Shown piece after piece: positions 1 to 7,784 of a stretch of DNA of 11,456 nucleotides. This stretch comes from Chloroflexota bacterium (lineage in GTDB: Bacteria; Chloroflexota; Dehalococcoidia; Lucifugimonadales; UBA3495). Under the pieces are notes generated by a model. It made no database searches. It saw only the letters and a list, made by a program, of their open reading frames with translations, and had not been told where the DNA came from. A program made the position numbers and the translations under genes. Position 1 is the stretch's first letter. Each line of letters starts with the position of its first letter. Location of the stretch: NCBI GenBank assembly GCA_028874675.1, contig JAPPJA010000496.1, positions 1 through 11,456 of the forward strand, in the 5' to 3' direction.

Positions 1-1049
1 GCGTAGAGGCCGCGGTAGTCGTAGCTGAAGTGAAGGTCGCCTTCCAGCAGGTCGCCTTCACGCATGGATGGAATTTCGTTGTACTGGCCGCCCTTTACCG
101 GGGCGCCCATGACCATGGAAAGGCCACCCGAACCGTGGTCGCTGCCGGAGCCGTTGTCCTTGACCCGCCGGCCAAACTCGGTGAAGACCAGCGTGACAAC
201 CCGATCCTCCACATTGTGTTCGCGCAGATCGGCGAAGAAACAGGAAAGGGCGCCGGACAAGTCGGTCCAAAGCTGGGTATGGACCGCCATTTCGGCGGCG
301 TGGGTGTCGTAGCCGCCGTGCTGGGTGTAGAACACCCGAGTCCCCAGGTCGGCCAGCAGCACCTGGGAAATGGCTTTCAAGTTCTGGGCGATGGCGCTCT
401 CCCTGTACTCCACCGTTGACTCGTACCTTTCCGGCGCAGTCCGCAGAATGTCCGCTCCCTTCAGGGCGTCCAGGCCCGTCTGACCCAGGTAGTCCATGGT
501 TGGACCAGTGCCCATGGCCGGCGTGTACATGCGCGCGAAGACGTCGAGGGCGCGGGCGCGGGCCTCCTCTTGGTTTATGGCGGTGAGCACTCCGTAGTTC
601 TCCAGTACCGCCACCGACGCCACAGGAACTCCGGGCAGGGCCATGGCCCGGGGCAGGCCCCGACCGAAATTGACGCCCGTCAGCACGTTCTCGCCGCGGG
701 GGTCGAGGTCGCGGATTACCTTGCCCAACCAACCCTCAGTGCCAATCTTGTCCGGCTCACAGGTATGCCATATGTCCATGGACCGGAAGTGGGAGCGGTT
801 GGGGTTGGAGTAACCAACGCCGTGAACCACAGCCACATCTCCCTGTTCATACAGGTCCTTGATGGGCGCCAGTGCGGGATTAAAGCCCACCTGATCGTCC
901 AGGGGCAGCACCCTGTCGGGCGACACGTTAACCGTGGGCCGGTTGTCGTAGTAGAGGGGGTTGCCGTAGGGGACGACGGTGTTCATGTAATCGTTGCCGC
1001 CGGTAAGCTGAAGGACCACCAGGACGGGATCTTTGCTGACGCTGGTCAT
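1..1049 (-). CDS. DUF1501 family protein, C-terminus cut by window edge
   Basis: This is a partial member of the DUF1501 family, whose fold is related to sulfatases and alkaline phosphatases; its substrate is not established. The 349 visible residues open with the family's N-terminal pattern (LVVLQLTGGNDYMNTVVPY, then YYDNRP) and include FTEFGRRVKDN followed by SDHG, the family's conserved acidic/His segment. The reading frame is open to base 1, so the C-terminus is missing. The ATG at 1047-1049 has AAGGAG eight bases upstream. An in-frame TAA 18 codons further upstream rules out a longer N-terminus. Many relatives carry a Tat signal (RRxFL), but none can be encoded here, so this copy is probably cytoplasmic or exported with a partner. 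DUF1501 genes often sit next to a DUF1800 gene, which would lie outside this window. The nearest upstream gene on the same strand is the metalloprotease, 151 bp away. Confidence 0.9.
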   Translation of the reverse strand, partial: MTSVSKDPVLVVLQLTGGNDYMNTVVPYGNPLYYDNRPTVNVSPDRVLPLDDQVGFNPALAPIKDLYEQGDVAVVHGVGYSNPNRSHFRSMDIWHTCEPDKIGTEGWLGKVIRDLDPRGENVLTGVNFGRGLPRAMALPGVPVASVAVLENYGVLTAINQEEARARALDVFARMYTPAMGTGPTMDYLGQTGLDALKGADILRTAPERYESTVEYRESAIAQNLKAISQVLLADLGTRVFYTQHGGYDTHAAEMAVHTQLWTDLSGALSCFFADLREHNVEDRVVTLVFTEFGRRVKDNGSGSDHGSGGLSMVMGAPVKGGQYNEIPSMREGDLLEGDLHFSYDYRGLY

Positions 1050-1200
1050 GGCAACCGCTCCTTGGCTCGAGGATTCTTGCCTAAAGGGTATCTTTGGGAG
1101 AGTTTAACATACGAATAACCCATGAGCGGGCTTGCGGGGTTGATTATTGGCGGGGGAGGCGAGGAAGGGACAGCAGCCTGCCTTCAAAGGAAAGGGACCA

Positions 1201-2040
1201 CTACAGCGGCGGCAACGTGGCCTCTCTTTCCTTGAGCAGTTTGCGCCGTTCCTTATAGTCGGGCAGGTGTTCCCCCACCAGGCCCCAGAAATCCCGGGAG
1301 TGGTTCATATGGGTCAGGTGGCAAAGTTCGTGAACTACGACGTATTCCAGCAGGTCGGGCTCCAGCATGGCCAGCCGCCAGTTGAAGCGCAGCACCCCCT
1401 TGCTGGAGCAACTGCCCCAACGCCTTCGCTGGTTTCGGATATGGACGGGGGGAGATAAGCCTTTGCCCAGGAATGGGAGCCAGCGGGTCATCTCCGCGCC
1501 AATCTGTTCCTGAGCGCGTTGGCCGTACCAGGCTGCCAGCGCCCTGGATATTTCCTGTTGCTGAGTTTCGCCATCCATCCCCAGGGGCACGGCTATCCTT
1601 AGCTTGCGCCGTTCCAGCGATACCTCAGGATCTCCGGAGTTGGTCAAAGCCACACCCTGGACCCACAGGGTCAGATTTCGACCCTGGTAGGGAAGCAATT
1701 CGCCGGACAGGAATCGGGGGGCCTCCGGCCCGGATTCGGGGAGATCCAGCTTGGAGAAAATCCACCGAGCCTTCTGGCGAACCATTTCTTCGGCCTGCCG
1801 GTTGGTGGTCCGGTAAGGCGCCGCCAGCAGAACCTGGCCGCCAACAATGGAAACCTGGTAGGTCTTCCGACGTGCTCGGCTTCGCCGAATGCGGTACTCG
1901 ATGGTCCTTCCATCCACCACCACGTACCTTGGAGGGCCCTCGGCACCGTCGGGGGGGCGGCGGGCAGCGGAAGAGGCAGTGAGGGCGTGTTCTGGGACAC
2001 TGTTCATAGGCAAAGGAGGGGACGAAATCTGTCTTCCCAC
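1201..2040 (-). CDS. YgjP/DUF45-type zinc metalloprotease (M48-like)
   Basis: This is a predicted cytoplasmic zinc-dependent hydrolase of the YgjP (DUF45, SprT/WLM-like) family. The C-terminal third carries the family hallmarks in order: RRRWGSCSSKG, then FNWRL, then VVHELCHLTHMNHSRDFW. The last gives HExxH plus a third His six residues on, followed by FW. The zinc ligands are the two His of HELCH (about residues 237 and 241) and the later His (about 247), with the Glu as catalytic base. The N-terminal half has the usual RxSxRARRK-type basic strand region and an 'MVRQKARWI' helix. At about 279 aa it is slightly longer than typical because of a low-complexity N-terminal extension. The start is uncertain: GTG at 2040 has GGA seven bases upstream, TTG at 2043 is one codon longer, and ATG at 2007 has no visible ribosome site. 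In vivo substrates of this family are poorly known. Confidence 0.9.
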   Translation of the reverse strand: MGRQISSPPLPMNSVPEHALTASSAARRPPDGAEGPPRYVVVDGRTIEYRIRRSRARRKTYQVSIVGGQVLLAAPYRTTNRQAEEMVRQKARWIFSKLDLPESGPEAPRFLSGELLPYQGRNLTLWVQGVALTNSGDPEVSLERRKLRIAVPLGMDGETQQQEISRALAAWYGQRAQEQIGAEMTRWLPFLGKGLSPPVHIRNQRRRWGSCSSKGVLRFNWRLAMLEPDLLEYVVVHELCHLTHMNHSRDFWGLVGEHLPDYKERRKLLKEREATLPPL

Positions 2041-2149
2041 CAATTATTCCAACGCTGGCAGACAGACGCAAGGCCTTTTGGAAGATCCACCAGGGCTATC
2101 CGGCGAAACGGCGGTTTCAGCCGAGAGGTTCGGCCCAAACCGCGCGCCG

Positions 2150-2178
2150 TTGCTACCCGTGAATACCAATGGTATTCT
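2150..2178 (+). promoter_or_regulatory. Sigma-70-type promoter for the beta-propeller lipoprotein
   Basis: TTGCTA (2150-2155), a 17-bp spacer and TATTCT (2173-2178) precede the lipoprotein start at 2198. The implied leader is short, about 14-15 nt. The same TATTCT hexamer at 17-bp spacing is seen before the tRNA-Pro gene. This is inferred from sequence only. Confidence 0.5.
2161..2177. promoter_or_regulatory. 17-bp palindrome overlapping the -10 box (candidate operator)
   Basis: GAATACC-AAT-GGTATTC is a perfect inverted repeat with 7-bp arms and a 3-bp centre. It overlaps the proposed -10 hexamer and lies in the divergent region between the metalloprotease and the lipoprotein. A bound protein there would block the promoter. 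The regulator is unknown. Confidence 0.4.
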
Positions 2179-2197
2179 TGATAAACCGGAGTCGGCG

Positions 2198-3691
2198 GTG
2201 CTGGTGGCAAATTTTCCTGGAAACCTGGCACGGTTATGGACAGAGTCGGTCAAAGGGTTGAGGTTGTTGGGTGTGGCGGTGACACTGGCCGGACTGGCCG
2301 CCTGCGCCGGAGCGCCGTCACTGAACCCCGACGCCACCGCTTCAATAATCACCCCCGCACCGTCTGTGCCCACCAGCCCTTCCGCCAGGGACAGCTCCGG
2401 TACAGGAGCGTTGCAAGACTTGAGCGTTGACCGCATTGCCTACATCGGGCCCTATGGCGATCTCTTCACGGTCAACCCCGATGGCAGCGACGAACGGCGT
2501 CTGACCGGGGTAAGCCGCGTACGCTCACGCCCCTCGGACCCGGCCGGACCGGCCAGCCCTTCCGATACCGCGGCCTTCTTCCAGGTGCAGGACCTGGACT
2601 TCAACGAGTCCTACGCCTGGCCCACCTGGGCGCCCAACGGCAGCAGACTGGCCGCGTCCCGGGTGCAGATTACCCCCAACCGTTCCCTGGAAATCTCGGT
2701 GCAGGTAATTGATGCCATAACCGGCGTCAGCCGCATCGTTTACGAGAACGACGTACCCGGGTTGATTGCCGATGGTTCGCCTCACTACCTTTACTGGTCA
2801 CCCGACGGCGAGCTGCTGTCCTTTCTGGCCACAACCCGCCAGGGCCTTACCCTGTTCGCGGTCAACCCCGACACCTCCGACGGGGCCATTGCCCTGGAGC
2901 GGGGGGCGCCCCTTTACTACAGCTGGAGCGGCAGCGGGCAAGCCCTTATTGTTCATTCCCGGGAGGACGTGAAGCTGCTCCACCGCCCCTTCCTGAGTGA
3001 CTCGGCCCAGCATCTGACCAGCGCGGCCGGTTTCCGTACGCCCGCCTTCTCACCCACGGGCGACCGGTGGGCCTACTCGACGGGCGACGCTTCCGGCAGC
3101 GTGGTGCACGTCGGGGAAGGGGGCAATCCCTCCGGAGCGAACAACGTGCTGGATGCGGGGCCCCTGGTGGCCTTCATGTGGTCTCCCGACGGACGGACGC
3201 TGGCCGTTGCGGACAATCCGGACCCCCAAGGGCGCATCTACAACCGCATCCGGTTGCTGGAGCCCGACGCAGGCAACCCGCGCACCGTAGTGGAGGAATC
3301 GCTGCTGGCTTTCTACTGGGCTCCGGACAGCCAGCGGGTGGCCTGGGTGGGCGTGGACCCGGAGGAGCAGGTGTTTGAATGGAAGGTCTTCGCGGCCTCC
3401 CCGCAGGGAGAGGGCGTCCCGGAGACTGTTGAATCCCGGGAACTTTTCCGATTCCGGCCCAGCGGAGAAGTCTTTACCATGCTGTCCTTCTTCGACCAGT
3501 ACGCCTACTCCCATTCCCCCTGGTCTCCCGACGGAACCCGGCTGGTGGTGGCAGGTTCTGAGGGCCCCGTGGCCGAAAGGCGAAACGGTCACACCCCCAC
3601 CGGAGCCAGCATTTTTGTCCTGGACGCCGTTGGGGACTCTCCTCCCGCCGAAATCGCCCAGGGCAACGTGGCTTTCTGGTCGTGGAACTGA
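2198..3691 (+). CDS. TolB/PD40-like beta-propeller lipoprotein
   Basis: This is a predicted extracytoplasmic lipoprotein of about 497 aa. The N-terminus has basic residues, the hydrophobic stretch LLGVAVTLAGLAA and lipobox Cys36 (LAAC), then a Ser/Pro/Thr-rich linker. The rest is a chain of PD40/WD40-like beta-propeller repeats. The repeat signatures, in order, are YGDLFTVNPDGSDERRLTG, WAPNGSRLA, WSPDGELLSF, WSGSGQALIV, FSPTGDRWAYS, WSPDGRTLAVA, WAPDSQRVAWV and WSPDGTRLVVA. This suggests roughly seven blades, as in TolB-like propellers that bind other envelope proteins. The frame is open back to 1889, but GTG at 2198 is chosen because GGAG sits six bases upstream and it directly precedes the signal peptide. 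There is no ATG between it and the lipobox. The ligand or partner is unknown. It is transcribed in the same direction as the LprG-like gene 157 bp downstream. Confidence 0.87.
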   Translation: MLVANFPGNLARLWTESVKGLRLLGVAVTLAGLAACAGAPSLNPDATASIITPAPSVPTSPSARDSSGTGALQDLSVDRIAYIGPYGDLFTVNPDGSDERRLTGVSRVRSRPSDPAGPASPSDTAAFFQVQDLDFNESYAWPTWAPNGSRLAASRVQITPNRSLEISVQVIDAITGVSRIVYENDVPGLIADGSPHYLYWSPDGELLSFLATTRQGLTLFAVNPDTSDGAIALERGAPLYYSWSGSGQALIVHSREDVKLLHRPFLSDSAQHLTSAAGFRTPAFSPTGDRWAYSTGDASGSVVHVGEGGNPSGANNVLDAGPLVAFMWSPDGRTLAVADNPDPQGRIYNRIRLLEPDAGNPRTVVEESLLAFYWAPDSQRVAWVGVDPEEQVFEWKVFAASPQGEGVPETVESRELFRFRPSGEVFTMLSFFDQYAYSHSPWSPDGTRLVVAGSEGPVAERRNGHTPTGASIFVLDAVGDSPPAEIAQGNVAFWSWN

Positions 3692-3848
3692 GGGGCAGGC
3701 CCCTGTTGGCGTCCGTTAGCGGCTGGCCTCGGTAGCCGCTGAGTGTAAGTCAGGGGCAAAGTGAAGCATGAAACCGCTCCCCACCACGTTCCCCAAGCCG
3801 GGAGCAGGAATTCTCTGTCAGTCATGTCGTTGAAGGCAGGTGATTCTG
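3692..3848. other. Intergenic gap between the two lipoprotein genes
   Basis: These 157 bp hold no ORF of note. There is a short imperfect hairpin (AGCGGCT...AGCCGCT, around 3719-3742) without a T-tract, so no convincing terminator separates the two lipoprotein genes and read-through is possible. I saw no strong promoter before the LprG-like gene. Confidence 0.4.
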
Positions 3849-4565
3849 ATGATTAAGGTGCCTTTTCGCTGGTGGTCGTGGCCGTTAGCGGCGGCGGTGG
3901 CGGCCATAGCCGTGGCGTGCAGTCCCGCCGCGCCGCCCACTCCAACTCCGGTCCCTCTCCCCGACCCGCAAGCGCTGATTGACGGCGCGGTCCAGCAGAT
4001 GGAGACCGAGAGGTACATCAGGTTTATATTCGACCACCCAGTGGGGAATACACCCCTTGCGCCAGGAGCGGCCATCACCCGCGCCGAGGGCGTGGCCATA
4101 CTTCCCGACCAGTTCAATGTGGGGCTGGATATGGAGTCTGCGGGAACGGCGCTGCATCTGGGCCTCATCTCCACGGGAGACACCGCATACATGACCAATC
4201 CGCTGAGCGGAGAATGGACTCGGGCAACGCCAGCCCAGATACCCTTCAAGTTCGAGTACATTTCGGGGCTGGTCAGCGCCATGCTGGGCGAGGTATCGGA
4301 CCTGGAAACGGTGGGTGAGACCGACCTGGAAGGAACTTCGGCCTGGCTGGTCAAGGGCCTGACTTCCACCGCGGCGCTGGGACAGGTAATACCCGGCGCG
4401 CAGACGGACGCTCACCTGAACGTGGAAGTCTGGGTGGACCAGGCCAGCGGGAAGCTGCTGCGGGCGCAGATGCTGGGCGCGCTGGTGCCCCACGAGGACC
4501 CGGAGACGGTGCGCGCGCTGACCCTGGAATCCCTGGCCGAGCCGCCGGACATATCGCCGCCGTAG
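3849..4565 (+). CDS. LprG/LppX-like lipoprotein (LppX_LprAFG family)
   Basis: This is a predicted acyl-lipid-binding lipoprotein. The signal peptide begins MIKVPFRWWSW, has an Ala/Val-rich core and ends at lipobox Cys24 (AVAC), followed by a Pro/Thr-rich tether. The mature part follows the LprG pattern: LPDPQALIDGAVQQME near the N-terminus, a central GDTAYMTNPLSGEW, then a helix and VGETDLEGTSAWLVKG, and near the end VEVWVDQASGKLLRAQ. At 238 aa it is almost the same length as M. tuberculosis LprG (Rv1411c). In mycobacteria LprG carries triacylated lipids between membrane and envelope for the MFS exporter Rv1410c. Here too an MFS gene follows, 57 bp downstream. ATG at 3849 is preferred over GTG at 3840 because AGGTGA lies five bases upstream. 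Family assignment rests on motif order and the neighbouring gene. Lipid binding is inferred. Confidence 0.85.
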   Translation: MIKVPFRWWSWPLAAAVAAIAVACSPAAPPTPTPVPLPDPQALIDGAVQQMETERYIRFIFDHPVGNTPLAPGAAITRAEGVAILPDQFNVGLDMESAGTALHLGLISTGDTAYMTNPLSGEWTRATPAQIPFKFEYISGLVSAMLGEVSDLETVGETDLEGTSAWLVKGLTSTAALGQVIPGAQTDAHLNVEVWVDQASGKLLRAQMLGALVPHEDPETVRALTLESLAEPPDISPP

Positions 4566-4622
4566 GCCCACTCTTTCCCGGATTAAGCATCGGTAACCGT
4601 GGACAACCCTGGAAGCGCTTCA

Positions 4623-6134
4623 GTGAGCGAACACAGCTCTAGGCCCACGTGGCTGGTCCTGACCATTATTGGACTGGGAGCCTTCTTCACCGCCCTGGAC
4701 CAGACGGTGGTAGTGACGGTGCTGCCGGCGGTGATGCTGGACCTGCGCGTCCCCATCAGCCAGCTGGACCGGCTGGTCTGGGTGGTAACCGCCTACCTGC
4801 TGGGCTACACGGCTTTCATGCCCCTTTTCGGCCGCCTGGCCGACGTCTATGGATATCCCCGCCTGTACATGGCAGGCCTGGGGCTCTTCGCCCTGGGGAG
4901 CGTTCTGGTGGCCCTTTCCCGCACCGTTGAGGAGCTGATCGGGGCGCGGGTTGTGCAGGCCATTGGCGGGTCGGCCGCCGTGCCCATCGGTTTTGCCCTG
5001 GCCGTTAGCGCGGTGCCGCCGGAACGCCGGGGACTGGCCCTGGGCATCGTGGGCGGGGCCGCCGAGGCCGGCTCCATGCTGGGGCCGGCCTACGGGGGCG
5101 CCATCGTGGAACTGGCCAACTGGCGGTGGCTCTTCTGGCTCAACATCCCGCAGGTTATGTTAATCGGCCCCCTGCTTCTGCTGTTGAACAACCGGCGGCA
5201 GTCCGGCGTGAAGGTGGACTACACGGGCGGCATACTGGTACTGGCGGCATTGGCGGCCCTGTCGCTGGGGCTGTCTCAGAAGTCGCTCTTTTCCCTTACT
5301 TCGGTATGGCCATACGGGCTGCTGGGGCTGGGAGCGGCGCTGGCGGTGGCCCTGGGCTGGTGGGAAAGCCGGGCAATGCAGCCGCTGCTGCTGCCTCTCC
5401 TGTTCAAGACCCTGAACTTTGTCACGGCGAATATCACCCAGTTGCTGGTGGGCGTGTCCCTGGTGATCTCCCTGGTGACGGTGCCGCTGATGGCCAATAC
5501 GGTAATGGGCAAAGACCCCTTTACCGGCGCAATGTGGCTGCTGCGAATGACGGCGGCCATTCCAGTGGGCGCAGTGCTTGGCGGACTGATTCTGTCCAGG
5601 ACGGGGAATCGGCCGGTCATTGCCGCAGGGCTTATCCTGACTGCCTTCGGGTTGTTCCTGGTGAGCGGCTGGCCCCTGGGAGTGACTGACCCGCAGCTGA
5701 CCGTGCACCTGGTGGTGGTAGGGTCCGGATTTGGCCTGGTGATTGCCCCCATAATGGCCCAGGCCCTGAACGCCGCGCCCCCCGAGTACCACGCTACCGC
5801 TTCATCCATGGTGGTGGTCGCCCGGCTGATGGGCATGACCCTGGGGCTGGCGGCGCTGGCAGCCTACGGCATTGAGCATTTTCAGACGCTGACCAGTGGA
5901 ATGCTGCTGCCCCTGCCCGAGGCGGGTGAGTCGGCGGTTGAGACGGCGGCTCGCGTTGCTGCTTACACCGCGGAACTGGAGAATGCGGGACTGGCCCTGT
6001 TCCACCGGTTCTTCCGCATTGCCGCCGTGGTGGCACTGCTGGCGCTGATTCCCGTGGCAATGAAACCGGAGTGGCTCCAGTGGGCAAATCCGCGCAGGGA
6101 GAATGAAGCCTACGAGGGAGAGCCGGGGAACTGA
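4623..6134 (+). CDS. MFS transporter, DHA2-type 14-TM (P55/Rv1410c-like)
   Basis: This is a proton-coupled major facilitator with about 14 predicted membrane helices. TM1 carries LDQTVVVTVLP (Asp26), the DHA2-family motif. Motif A is GRLADVYGYPR (about 70-80) after TM2. Motif C appears as GSMLGPAYGG in TM5, followed by NWRWLFWLNIP. Between the last two helices is a longer exposed segment (from HFQTLTSGM to about HRFF). Sequence alone would suggest a drug exporter. Placement directly after an LprG-like gene instead suggests the mycobacterial Rv1410c role, moving lipids such as triacylglycerol together with LprG. GTG at 4623 is chosen because GGAAG lies seven bases upstream. GTG at 4599 is eight codons longer and has no ribosome site. 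The length, about 503 aa, is normal for DHA2 and close to Rv1410c. It probably shares an mRNA with the lipoprotein gene. Confidence 0.9.
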   Translation: MSEHSSRPTWLVLTIIGLGAFFTALDQTVVVTVLPAVMLDLRVPISQLDRLVWVVTAYLLGYTAFMPLFGRLADVYGYPRLYMAGLGLFALGSVLVALSRTVEELIGARVVQAIGGSAAVPIGFALAVSAVPPERRGLALGIVGGAAEAGSMLGPAYGGAIVELANWRWLFWLNIPQVMLIGPLLLLLNNRRQSGVKVDYTGGILVLAALAALSLGLSQKSLFSLTSVWPYGLLGLGAALAVALGWWESRAMQPLLLPLLFKTLNFVTANITQLLVGVSLVISLVTVPLMANTVMGKDPFTGAMWLLRMTAAIPVGAVLGGLILSRTGNRPVIAAGLILTAFGLFLVSGWPLGVTDPQLTVHLVVVGSGFGLVIAPIMAQALNAAPPEYHATASSMVVVARLMGMTLGLAALAAYGIEHFQTLTSGMLLPLPEAGESAVETAARVAAYTAELENAGLALFHRFFRIAAVVALLALIPVAMKPEWLQWANPRRENEAYEGEPGN

Positions 6135-6332
6135 TAACAGGCAGAACTGGACGTTGTTTCCAGCCTAACGGACTACGATAACGTCGGGGTGACGGTGTTT
6201 CGCGGGGAGCAAAGGACAGGCTGTAGGGCGCAGGGGATGGGTTTGAAACCTCCCCTGCACGTCTCGACGATTCGTGCGCAGGAGCAGGCCTGGCGGCACA
6301 TTGAGACAGGCCAGGCGGGCGTTCGGAAGCCG
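6135..6332. other. Convergent intergenic region with a palindrome
   Basis: This gap lies between two converging genes and contains no supported gene. It holds a nested inverted repeat at 6231-6257: outer arms CAGGGG and CCCCTG, and a centre of GGTTT-G-AAACC. There is no T-tract on either strand, so it is a poor rho-independent terminator. It may be a transcription-stopping structure or a protein site. Confidence 0.35.
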
Positions 6333-7598
6333 CTAACCCAGGGTTCCCTCGGCCCGCCAATGGTCAATTTCCCCGGCAGTATAGCCCAGCTCCCGCAAGA
6401 CCTCATCAGTGTGCTGGCCCAGGGCTGGGGGCGGCGAGACGTCTAGGGGCGTTTCGCTGAACATTGCCAATGGGCCCACCATCCGCAGCCGGCCGGCGTC
6501 CCGGTGCTCCAGTTCAGACACCAGCCCATTGGCCTGAACCTGGGGGTCGTCGAATACCTCCTCAATGAAGCGGACGGGGCCGGCGGGTATGCCCCGCTCG
6601 TCCAGCAGGGCCAGCCATTCGGCGGCGGTGCGGGTCAGAAACACCTCTTCCGCCTGCCGCATAAGCTTCTCGCCGTAGGCCGCCGCTTCCTCGCTGCGGG
6701 GGTCGTAATCGGGATCGAAACGTATGTCCGTCAGGCCCAGAATGTCCAGCAGACGTTGACGGAGGGGGTCGCTGAGGCAGCCCAGGGACACCACGCCGTC
6801 AGCGGTCTGGTAGCTGCGATAATAGATGTTGCCAGGGGTGACCGGATGGTCGGCCTCGTAAATCTGCAGGAGTTCCGGATAGGGTACGCCGGCGCCGCGC
6901 AGGGCAGCCAGGGATTCCAGGGTGGTAGTGAGCTTCTCCCGGTCCAGGGCTTCTACTTCCACGAATCGCATGCCCAGCATGGCCAGGGCCAGCCCCAGGA
7001 GGGTCGTCTCAACCTTCTGACCCTGGCCGGTCTTTTCGCGATGGTAAAGGGCGGCGCATACGCACCAGGCCAGGCAAATGCCGGCGGAGGTGTCCACAAA
7101 GGGTGAGGAAACGACGTGGACCGGAGCGCCGTTGCTCACCTTGCTCTCGGCAGTCATGATTCCCGTCATTGCCTGGAGAATCATGTCGTAGCCGGGGCGG
7201 TAGGAGTCGGGGCCCTGGCGGCCGAAGGCGGTGTTCTCGCAGTAGATCAACCTGGGGTTGAGCGAAGCCAGCGCCTCGTAGTCCACCCCCAGCTTGGCGG
7301 CCACATCGGGACGGTAGTTGACGATGGCCACGTCCACCTGGGGAATCAGGCGGGCCAGGACATCGGCGGCGGCAGCGGTCGTAAGGTCGAGGGTTATGCT
7401 GCGTTTGCCCCGGTTATAGGCCATAAAGACCCGGCTCTCGGTGGGTGAGATGGGCTGGGTGCCCCGCCAGGGATCGCCCCAGGGCGGCTCCACCTTGATA
7501 ACCTCGGCGCCCATATCGGAGAGCAGCATGCCGGCGAAGGGGCCAGCAATTATTTCGGTGAACTCAACGACCTTTACGCCGTCCAGCGGCCCAGGCAT
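6333..7598 (-). CDS. CaiB/BaiF family III CoA-transferase
   Basis: This enzyme moves CoA between acyl-CoA and free carboxylic acid through an aspartyl-CoA thioester. The 421-aa protein has the usual family length. It opens with LDGVKVVEFTEIIAGPFAGMLLSDMGAEVIKVEPP (in two adjoining signature blocks) and continues with GDPWRG, FMAYNRGKRSITLDL and GRQGPDSYRPGYDMILQAMTG. The catalytic Asp falls at residue 169 in PFVDTSAG, matching Asp169 of formyl-CoA transferase, and is followed by the signature ALYHREKTGQGQKVE. The C-terminal part contains the family's linker and the 'ERGIPAGPVRFIEEVFDDPQV' type segment. ATG at 7598 is chosen because GGAGGTG lies five bases upstream, although the frame is open further. 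The substrate cannot be read from sequence. No acyl-CoA dehydrogenase or ligase adjoins it. It is divergent from the YCII gene. Confidence 0.93.
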   Translation of the reverse strand: MPGPLDGVKVVEFTEIIAGPFAGMLLSDMGAEVIKVEPPWGDPWRGTQPISPTESRVFMAYNRGKRSITLDLTTAAAADVLARLIPQVDVAIVNYRPDVAAKLGVDYEALASLNPRLIYCENTAFGRQGPDSYRPGYDMILQAMTGIMTAESKVSNGAPVHVVSSPFVDTSAGICLAWCVCAALYHREKTGQGQKVETTLLGLALAMLGMRFVEVEALDREKLTTTLESLAALRGAGVPYPELLQIYEADHPVTPGNIYYRSYQTADGVVSLGCLSDPLRQRLLDILGLTDIRFDPDYDPRSEEAAAYGEKLMRQAEEVFLTRTAAEWLALLDERGIPAGPVRFIEEVFDDPQVQANGLVSELEHRDAGRLRMVGPLAMFSETPLDVSPPPALGQHTDEVLRELGYTAGEIDHWRAEGTLG

Positions 7599-7629
7599 GA
7601 AACACCTCCGGGGGTTGGTGATTGCGGGC

Positions 7630-7659
7630 ATTTTAACCCGTTGAGCTTCCCGCTGTCTT
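7630..7659 (-). promoter_or_regulatory. Candidate promoter of the CoA-transferase gene
   Basis: On the minus strand, AAGACA (7659-7654), an 18-bp spacer and TAAAAT (7635-7630) precede the ATG at 7598, leaving a leader of about 25 nt with a strong GGAGGTG. The -10 is good and the -35 is only fair. Confidence 0.4.
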
Positions 7660-7711
7660 TGACGGCGACACGGGAAGACCATTCAACGGAAAGCAATGAA
7701 GTCGCAGGGGT

Positions 7712-7740
7712 TTAAAAGTATTGAGTTCTGGCCGTAGAAT
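7712..7740 (+). promoter_or_regulatory. Candidate promoter of the YCII gene
   Basis: TTAAAA (7712-7717), a 17-bp spacer and TAGAAT (7735-7740) lie about 45 bp before the start codon at 7785. The -10 hexamer matches the consensus at five of six positions and the -35 at four. Confidence 0.4.
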
Positions 7741-7784
7741 ACCAGGGCCAATGGCAGCAAAGAAGCTGCCTGCCGGGGGAGAGA

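Noticed and set aside
58..732. 224-aa minus-strand frame rich in Arg, Gly and Pro
   Set aside because: It is an out-of-frame reading of the DUF1501 gene, which has the conserved motifs in the other minus frame.
3719..3742. AGCGGCT...AGCCGCT hairpin as a terminator after the propeller gene
   Set aside because: The stem is short, the loop 9 nt, and no T-tract follows.
5160..5792. 210-aa minus-strand frame, plus other long shadows in the MFS gene
   Set aside because: High GC gives long antisense frames. The plus-strand frame has MFS motifs and membrane helices throughout.
6231..6257. CAGGGG...CCCCTG palindrome as a bidirectional terminator
   Set aside because: No T-run on either side. It is kept only as a noted structure of unknown meaning.
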